A DNA stretch of 64,000 nt from contig OV884056.1 in the NCBI GenBank assembly GCA_930367215.1, positions 196,581,310-196,645,309 on the forward strand, given 5' to 3'. Below the pieces are notes generated by a model. It did not search any database. It saw only the letters and a list, made by a program, of their open reading frames with translations, and was not told the DNA's origin. Shown in pieces: positions 56,311 to 64,000 of the stretch. A program made the translations under genes and the position numbers. The stretch comes from Pollenia angustigena. Lineage: Eukaryota; Arthropoda; Insecta; Diptera; Polleniidae. Within the stretch, counting starts at the first letter, position 1, and the number at the start of each line of letters is the position of its first letter.

Positions 56311-58262
56311 GATGCCAAAAAATCTCCTGGCTAAAACATTGCAAAGCCCAACAAGGAAGTCACAAGGGCTACTTCATACAGGCCAATAAGTCTATTACCA
56401 CTTTTTATCGAAATTATTCGAAAAACTTATTTTTAATTTGAATTTTTATTTAGAAAGAAATCTTATAGAAGCGCATCAGTTTGTTTTTAGACCCATACAC
56501 TCTACGATCCAACAAATAAATAGAGTAACTAACCAAATCTCATCAAAAATTAATAAGAAAAAGGTTTGTGTGGCTACATACTCAAATCTTTATGTAGCGA
56601 AAGCATTTGACAGTGTGTGGCATGCTGTCCTACTTTATAAATAAGAAAAAATCTACCAAAGGATTTTTTTCTTATTCTACACAGTTATATAGCTGACAGG
56701 CACCTCTATGTTGAATATTAGGATGAATGCTCAAGTATAATCATAATAGAAGCGGGAGTTCCGCAAGGTAGTGTCCTTGGTCCAATCCTATACCTTCTGT
56801 ACGCAGCAAACATTCCTATCCCAACAAGAGACATCGATATGATTGCAACATTTGCAGACGACACTATTCTATTGTCATCAAATAGAGATGTAACTATGGC
56901 CATATTTAACCTTTAACAAGTGCTAGACAAAACTTTAAACTGGTTTGAAGCCTGGGGTATTTTAGTAAATGGTGAAAAAACAGTACAATTGACCCACGCT
57001 AACTGAAAGATTAGTGATCATCAAGCAGTTACGATTAATAACACTTCAATTCAAAATAATAACAAAGCTAATTATTTTGGAATGATAGATAACTCTGTGA
57101 TAGAAGTTGACACTTTTTCTATATACAAGATGGTCACTTGTTATTTTACCCTAATTAGGGTACGCTGAATCCAGTGGTTCTAGCCGTTTTTTAGGTTAGC
57201 TCTGGTTTTCGAAATATACCGTTATTTCGAAAATGGAGGAGGTTGCACAACATATGCTTGTGTAACTCAAAAACGCTTTAGTTTATTGAAAAAACTAAAA
57301 AATTCCGCAATAAAATTTACTTTAAGAAAGGTAAAACTTTTTTCTAATATTTTTGAAAAAAATAATTTCGAAATTTTTGTTTTTTAAAAATATAAAACGA
57401 AATTACAAATAAAACAAGCCATAAATGATAAAAATCTGTTAGCAACTTTTGGTTTTATTCACAAAAGTCGAAAAATTTTAATAAATTTAAGAATTTCGTA
57501 AAACGCAATGTTTGTATTGGAGCCCCCCTACGAAGTGGAGATAACGGGCAAGTATGTCTCGCGAAAATGTTAAGGACAATAAACCAATTGAGGTCGGTCG
57601 TACATTATATCCCACTAGGAGCGACTCCTGGGCACTTGTGGGACTTTTTCTTCAATACATTTCTAGTCTGCATTGAACATTTTGTATGGGAGCCCCCTTA
57701 AGGAATGGAGATAGCGGGTAGGTATGTTAGAAATAAATGATTGAAATGAAAAATAAAGTGGGGTTAGTCATACATTTGACCCATCAAGGGGCATCCTACG
57801 CGCGGCAGGGGCCAAATTTATTTTACCTTTCTTAAAGGAAATTTGATTGCGGAATTTCGGTTTTTTTTAGTAATTTTAATAAACTAAAAGTTTTTGAGTT
57901 ACGCGAATATATGTTGTGCAACCTGCTATAACCATTGGATTCAGCGTTCCCGAATTATGTCAAAACGCCATGTGCCCGGCTTGTCTATTTTTTCAACTAG
58001 CACAGTGTAATTACTCTGGAAAGATCATATCATCCGTAAAAAAACGAAGTATATAAAGTACAAATTTGAACAACTTTACAGGCTGTTAAGAAGAGATTCA
58101 ACTTAATCTACACCAAAGAAACTGCTCATATACAAAACAATAATAATAGCTCCTATTTGGAAATATGGCGCAGGACTCTGGGGTACTGCAAGCAATTCAA
58201 GAATACTGAGAATTATTACAAACGCAAATGAAAATATTCCAATAATTAAGGTTACATCTTAT
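56311..58262 (+). pseudogene. Jockey-like LINE reverse transcriptase, broken (unit copy 1)
   Basis: ORF2 reverse transcriptase motifs appear in order but across frameshifts and stops: SYRPISLLP (56372), then FVFRPIHSTIQQINRVTNQ and KKVC...AKAFDSVWHAVLLYK (frame 56438-56644), GVPQGSVLGPILYLLY (56756), TFADDTILL, the catalytic FADD box (56848), and LNWFEAWGILVNGEKT (56936). After a 915-bp insertion the thumb region resumes: WKDHIIRKKTKYIK (58018), LYRLLRRDS, IWKYGAGLWGTASNSRI (58153). The family assignment to the Jockey clade rests on these motifs and their spacing. The endonuclease domain and ORF1 are absent here. Confidence 0.8.
57093..58007. mobile_element. TAA-flanked element with long TIRs inside the RT (unit copy 1)
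   Basis: The reverse transcriptase frame is broken at 'gataa' and resumes at 'ttactctggaaag', with TAA on both sides (57090-57092, 58008-58010). The ends are CTCTGTGATAG and, inverted, CACTGTGCTAG. Inverted similarity then extends about 200 bp inward ('acgctgaatccagtggtt', 'ggttgcacaacatatgct', 'aactcaaaaacgctttag', 'ttaagaaaggtaaaa'). TAA fits the PIF/Harbinger TWA target, but the termini alone do not settle the superfamily. Confidence 0.7.
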
Positions 58263-58958
58263 TCTAGACAACTGCCAAATAGCGAGCTGTAAGGTTCAAG
58301 AAAACTAAAGTGAAGCACTCAGTCGGAGCTTTTTGACCGATTCATATAATTTGACAAAATGTTTTTTTATTATTTATTAAAAAAAAAATTATTACTCACA
58401 CTTAATATCTTAAGTGTCGATTTAAGTTGATTAATACCCCCCAAAAAAAAACTTAATGCGCTTCTAAGCTAAAAAATTATTTCAGAAGTTTTCAGCAGAA
58501 TTGTGTGGCGATTCTTTTCTTAAAATACACTAACCTTCTAATTCTCATTTTAAGTGGGCATTTTTGTCCTTTGTTCCAACTCCTACACCAACGTATACTA
58601 AAACGGCACTTATGGGGGTTTAAAATTAGCTAGGGGTCTTTCTTCTAAGTTCGTGCAATGTATGTAAAATCCTTAATCAAGGAAAATTGAAAAGTTGCAT
58701 ATATTTTTATTTTTCATAAAAGAAGTGGTAATTAAGTCAAACCCGTGCAAAAATATTTCTGAGCCAACTGGTATATGAGACTTTATTTTTTTATTTTTTT
58801 TAGAAAAATGTTTTTTTTTTCATTTTCTTGGGTCCTTTTTGTCCTGTTTAACAAAAAATACTAAAAATTTTGCAATAAATTTGCATAATATGTTGAACTA
58901 CCTGTAATATATGGCAAAACAAGCTGAACAATTTTTTCCGCAAAATTATTTAAAGCTC
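58263..58958. other. Unassigned end of the tandem unit
   Basis: No repeat ends or coding signatures. The direct junction with unit copy 2 follows. Confidence 0.4.
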
Positions 58959-59361
58959 AACCTTAAGAGCTAATTAATCAGTGCAAGTTAAACTCTCTTT
59001 TTGGTTGTAAATGTGTTTAAACCAGCAAATCTATAATTCAGTAAACATTTAAGCCTTAGAAATGGAGCCTTAAAATTGGGCGTTTAAACTACCAATACAA
59101 ACCATATGAATTTGACAACATTTACCGTAGTGCTGCCACATTGTTATTTTTTGCAGTACATATAATATATGGGGAAATGATTAACAGCTGTTGAGGTCAT
59201 TGATTTACTAGCCATACGAATATTAAACAAGTAAGAAACTATAGTTTGGTCAAGCCCGCTAAATGGTACCCTACACCGCAGTATTTAAAAACATATATTC
59301 GAGAGTGAACTCTGTTCGGGACCCATGGGCAATCATGGACCCACCATAAATATTAAGTTAT

Positions 59362-60786
59362 AACCTTACGATTGGCAAAATTAACTCAAATGAAACTAAA
59401 ATCCATTCAAATTCATTGGCTTATTGGAAGAAATTCTGTCCTTAGTTTAGATTGCAAGTTTCTACTTTGCAACTCTACCATTCTTCTTGAACAACACCCA
59501 AATCCACTAGCTCGAAATATTTTAAATCATGGCGGCCACACTCGCTTAAGAAGAAGAGACACTGCACCCAATCAGAAGAGCGATAAACACCTACATACAG
59601 CGTTACCGTTGTGATACTAAAGTATCAATTTGACCCTTTTTCGACGGTGTTGATACCTTTTATGACCCTTTTTTTTAATTATACTTTTGTATCATTATCA
59701 CCTATTTTGTGACACTTTTTGACCCTTTTTTGGAAATAGCTCTCACATTTTGTTTTTTGTCAACACTGCGGAACAGAAGTGCTAAACAAATGTGTTCGAA
59801 ATAAGCATTGCTTGATATGGAACAGACTCAAAGTATAAACTTACAATTCCATGCTTTCTTCTCCTTGATTTTTGATAGTAAAGTACAATTTCCCTAAAAG
59901 CAAACATACCTCATATAAATATTTGTTATTTTTTACGGTGGTTTCTTTTCAAAACAAAAATTTGACATTTAATTAAAAAAATGCAATTTGGTGTTTTGCT
60001 CTCTTAAAGAGTAGCATGTTTTATTCAAAAACATTCGCCCTTAATAATGGCAAAAGGTATTGAACTTTTCGCCCCCTTTGAATCGACAGTGTTGAGAGTG
60101 CCCTAACAGGAAGGAAAACAAGAGGTAACAATTGCTCAATTAGCGGAAATTCCCAAATATTTGGTAACAGCGGTATGATAGCAAAGTCTTATATTTATTA
60201 AAAATCGTAAAAGCTTTAAAAAATCTGACACTTGCAGGAAAAAAATCGCTTTAATCGAGAAAATGGTTACAATTCGTGAACGATAGCAAAATTTAAAACA
60301 AACACTCAAATTTATTTGACATCGCTAAATCGGAAAATTACATAATAAGTATGAAAAAATTAGCTATAATGATAAAGAATAAACTTTTTGTCAGGTGTTT
60401 AAAACATGACAGAGCATTCCATAAAAAAATTAAGTTTTTTGAGCTCTTCCTACCTGAAATATTATTTTTTTGCTTGCTTAAAAAAAACTTGGTCTTATTA
60501 TGTTCATTAAAATGGGAAATACGGCTTATAAAAAACTTGACCCTTTTTGTTTTTTATTGAAATACCCTTTTTTTGACCCATTTTTCTGGAAAATCCCCTT
60601 TTTGTGACCCTTTTCGAAAATTTCCAACGGTAACCCTGCCTACATATGCGAACGGAAACCGTGATGGCGAAATTTGCTGTCTGACACTGGCAGGACACAA
60701 AACAAAGTATTAGGATAAGATTTGATTAATTATTGTTAGTTCATATTTAGTATATGAAGATTCAATAAATAAATATTGAAAAATAA
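59362..60786 (+). pseudogene. Jockey-like LINE 3' end, interrupted (unit copy 2)
   Basis: Same as 53906-55330, displaced by 5,456 bp, with the same C-terminal HPNPLA and RRR pattern and the same nested hAT element. Confidence 0.5.
59598..60638. mobile_element. hAT element, CAGCGTTACCGTTG termini (unit copy 2)
   Basis: Duplicate of 54142-55182 with the same TSD CCTACATA at 59590-59597 and 60639-60646. Confidence 0.88.
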
Positions 60787-61497
60787 GCTTACGATTCATG
60801 CAATAGTTCTTTGCGCCAAATTTTATTTAGATAGCTTCATCTAAATATGTGAAATTTTTTTGCCTTTGAGTAATTTTAGGGAGGGTTTTTTGTCTTGAAG
60901 TGATTTTAGGGACCTATGGTTACTGTAGAGCCTACCAATACAACACTGTATCATGACATAGTAGCTATCGTAAAATTTATTGTCGCCAAAATTTATGTCG
61001 ATACAAACATTTATAAGAAAGCAAATATAGACCGATCAATTAAATTTGGTAGAAGGATTTAGATTGCAATTAAATACGTTTGGACCAAACTAGATATAAA
61101 TACATACCAAAATTATAAGATGATTTATGGGCAGAAAGACTTTATTTCGAAAAGAAGTTTGCACACGCAGAGAATAAATATGGTTCGGCATGGTTACAGC
61201 ATCTACACTATATTTCTTGTTACAATATGACAACAATATTATAAGATAAGATAATACAAGGGTTGTATTACAACAAAGTTATGCTCTGCCAGCCATTATT
61301 TCAAAAATTAAAATGGCCAAAGTTCGAAAATAAAGTTTTTTGATTCTAATTTGCCAAATTTTAGCGGTTTTTATATCCACACTTCCATAGTGAACAGGGT
61401 ATTATGCGTTTGTGCTACTGTGTGTAACATATGAAAATATTGGTTGTATACAGATCGACTCAGAATAACCCTCTGAATCGACATGAAGTAAAAACTA

Positions 61498-61747
61498 CAC
61501 AGAAAAAATTAGTTTCACCAATCTAAGCATTAATCAAAAATAAAATCAGTTTTAATTAAAATGTAATCAAATGAATTAAACATTTAATCAAGTGAATTAA
61601 ACGTTTAGTCAAGTGAATTTGTGAATTTGTTTACTTGTGCAAATTAATAGTACCAATTAAACGTTTAATTCACTTGAGTAAATGTTTTAAATAAAACTGA
61701 TTTAATTTTTGATTAATGCTTTAAATTGTGAAAAATATATTTTTGTG
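61498..61747. mobile_element. 250-bp foldback MITE (unit copy 2)
   Basis: Duplicate of 56042-56291. Confidence 0.7.
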
Positions 61748-61766
61748 CAATATTAAACCAAGAATT

Positions 61767-63718
61767 GATGCCAAAAAATCTCCTGGCTAAAACATTGCAA
61801 AGCCCAACAAGGAAGTCACAAGGGCTACTTCATACAGGCCAATAAGTCTATTACCACTTTTTATCGAAATTATTCGAAAAACTTATTTTTAATTTGAATT
61901 TTTATTTAGAAAGAAATCTTATAGAAGCGCATCAGTTTGTTTTTAGACCCATACACTCTACGATCCAACAAATAAATAGAGTAACTAACCAAATCTCATC
62001 AAAAATTAATAAGAAAAAGGTTTGTGTGGCTACATACTCAAATCTTTATGTAGCGAAAGCATTTGACAGTGTGTGGCATGCTGTCCTACTTTATAAATAA
62101 GAAAAAATCTACCAAAGGATTTTTTTCTTATTCTACACAGTTATATAGCTGACAGGCACCTCTATGTTGAATATTAGGATGAATGCTCAAGTATAATCAT
62201 AATAGAAGCGGGAGTTCCGCAAGGTAGTGTCCTTGGTCCAATCCTATACCTTCTGTACGCAGCAAACATTCCTATCCCAACAAGAGACATCGATATGATT
62301 GCAACATTTGCAGACGACACTATTCTATTGTCATCAAATAGAGATGTAACTATGGCCATATTTAACCTTTAACAAGTGCTAGACAAAACTTTAAACTGGT
62401 TTGAAGCCTGGGGTATTTTAGTAAATGGTGAAAAAACAGTACAATTGACCCACGCTAACTGAAAGATTAGTGATCATCAAGCAGTTACGATTAATAACAC
62501 TTCAATTCAAAATAATAACAAAGCTAATTATTTTGGAATGATAGATAACTCTGTGATAGAAGTTGACACTTTTTCTATATACAAGATGGTCACTTGTTAT
62601 TTTACCCTAATTAGGGTACGCTGAATCCAGTGGTTCTAGCCGTTTTTTAGGTTAGCTCTGGTTTTCGAAATATACCGTTATTTCGAAAATGGAGGAGGTT
62701 GCACAACATATGCTTGTGTAACTCAAAAACGCTTTAGTTTATTGAAAAAACTAAAAAATTCCGCAATAAAATTTACTTTAAGAAAGGTAAAACTTTTTTC
62801 TAATATTTTTGAAAAAAATAATTTCGAAATTTTTGTTTTTTAAAAATATAAAACGAAATTACAAATAAAACAAGCCATAAATGATAAAAATCTGTTAGCA
62901 ACTTTTGGTTTTATTCACAAAAGTCGAAAAATTTTAATAAATTTAAGAATTTCGTAAAACGCAATGTTTGTATTGGAGCCCCCCTACGAAGTGGAGATAA
63001 CGGGCAAGTATGTCTCGCGAAAATGTTAAGGACAATAAACCAATTGAGGTCGGTCGTACATTATATCCCACTAGGAGCGACTCCTGGGCACTTGTGGGAC
63101 TTTTTCTTCAATACATTTCTAGTCTGCATTGAACATTTTGTATGGGAGCCCCCTTAAGGAATGGAGATAGCGGGTAGGTATGTTAGAAATAAATGATTGA
63201 AATGAAAAATAAAGTGGGGTTAGTCATACATTTGACCCATCAAGGGGCATCCTACGCGCGGCAGGGGCCAAATTTATTTTACCTTTCTTAAAGGAAATTT
63301 GATTGCGGAATTTCGGTTTTTTTTAGTAATTTTAATAAACTAAAAGTTTTTGAGTTACGCGAATATATGTTGTGCAACCTGCTATAACCATTGGATTCAG
63401 CGTTCCCGAATTATGTCAAAACGCCATGTGCCCGGCTTGTCTATTTTTTCAACTAGCACAGTGTAATTACTCTGGAAAGATCATATCATCCGTAAAAAAA
63501 CGAAGTATATAAAGTACAAATTTGAACAACTTTACAGGCTGTTAAGAAGAGATTCAACTTAATCTACACCAAAGAAACTGCTCATATACAAAACAATAAT
63601 AATAGCTCCTATTTGGAAATATGGCGCAGGACTCTGGGGTACTGCAAGCAATTCAAGAATACTGAGAATTATTACAAACGCAAATGAAAATATTCCAATA
63701 ATTAAGGTTACATCTTAT
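61767..63718 (+). pseudogene. Jockey-like LINE reverse transcriptase, broken (unit copy 2)
   Basis: Duplicate of 56311-58262 with the same stops and frameshifts, so both copies share the disabled state and neither can supply reverse transcriptase. Confidence 0.8.
62549..63463. mobile_element. TAA-flanked long-TIR element (unit copy 2)
   Basis: Duplicate of 57093-58007, flanked by the same TAA. Confidence 0.7.
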
Positions 63719-64000
63719 TCTAGACAACTGCCAAATAGCGAGCTGTAAGGTTCAAGAAAACTAAAGTGAAGCACTCAGTCGGAGCTTTTTGACCGATTCA
63801 TATAATTTGACAAAATGTTTTTTTATTATTTATTAAAAAAAAAATTATTACTCACACTTAATATCTTAAGTGTCGATTTAAGTTGATTAATACCCCCCAA
63901 AAAAAAACTTAATGCGCTTCTAAGCTAAAAAATTATTTCAGAAGTTTTCAGCAGAATTGTGTGGCGATTCTTTTCTTAAAATACACTAACCTTCTAATTC

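Larger units (their letters stand above)
53503..58958 (+). repeat. 5,456-bp tandem unit, copy 1
   Basis: The sequence starting 'aaccttaagagctaattaat' at 53503 recurs at 58959 in the same orientation. All landmark positions differ by exactly 5,456 bp (for example 53916/59372, 54895/60351, 56438/61894, 56718/62174). I saw no substitutions or indels in the stretches compared. The joint (58951-58966, 'taaagctcaaccttaa') shares only AA with the left flank, so any microhomology is minimal. Confidence 0.95.
58959..64000 (+). repeat. 5,456-bp tandem unit, copy 2, cut by the window end
   Basis: 5,042 bp are visible; the last base corresponds to position 58544 of copy 1. Every element described in copy 1 is present at +5,456. 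The sameness points to a very recent duplication or an assembly duplication. Confidence 0.95.

Noticed and set aside
58001..58007. CACAGTG as a V(D)J/Transib-type recombination heptamer
   Set aside because: The heptamer reads in the wrong orientation for a signal end, the other terminus is CTCTGTG, and the flank is a 3-bp TAA, not a 5-bp duplication.

Overview
The window looks like repeat-rich, intergenic or intronic euchromatin from a higher fly (Diptera, probably a calyptrate such as a blow fly, house fly or stable fly relative). The evidence is the strongly AT-rich composition, DINE-1/Helentron-like elements with the motif block 'accctataaagtatatatattct ... gccatgtccgtctgtctg', Jockey-like LINE remnants, and many hAT, TA-target and TTA-target inverted-repeat elements. 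I found no intact host gene. Open frames are all about 60-120 codons, and those I examined fall in repeats or AT-rich DNA. The only host-gene-like sequence is a broken asparaginyl-tRNA synthetase (AsnRS) fragment near 36 kb and an unidentified exon-like fragment beside it.

Layout. 0.4-4.2 kb: a TA-target MITE, a hAT element with an 8-bp target site duplication (TSD), and the first of four copies of a dispersed repeat that carries a hammerhead-ribozyme fold. 4.5-12.9 kb: two Helentron-like elements with in-frame 153-bp tandem units, each broken by later insertions (a 1.1-kb TA-target MITE in one; a TG...CA LTR-like insertion and a MITE with a tRNA-like SINE in the other). 14.2-18.8 kb: a 4.5-kb hAT-type element with two nested stacks of insertions. 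18.9-21.2 kb: three more hammerhead-bearing repeats. 21.2-26.4 kb: mostly low-copy DNA. 26.4-31 kb: a third Helentron-like element, a SINE-like element in a partly inverted arrangement, and several MITEs. 31.0-37.6 kb: a nest up to four levels deep (MITE > SINE-like > inverted-repeat transposon carrying host-gene fragments > hAT). 39-49 kb: three more hAT elements and a second PIF/Harbinger-like MITE. 49-52 kb: degraded hAT-like ends around a TA-target element. 53.5-64 kb: a 5,456-bp unit followed head to tail by a second copy (5,042 bp seen) with no differences in the stretches compared. The unit holds Jockey-like LINE debris, a hAT element with perfect TSDs and a TAA-flanked element inside a reverse transcriptase.

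The strongest observations are the hammerhead folds (conserved core, three stems, stem III palindromic as in Penelope-like elements and retrozymes), the transposon that appears to have captured intron-containing host sequence, and the number of insertions that can be dated relative to one another because the empty site is visible in another copy. All family assignments come from reading termini, TSDs and motifs by eye. No alignment, folding or database search was run.
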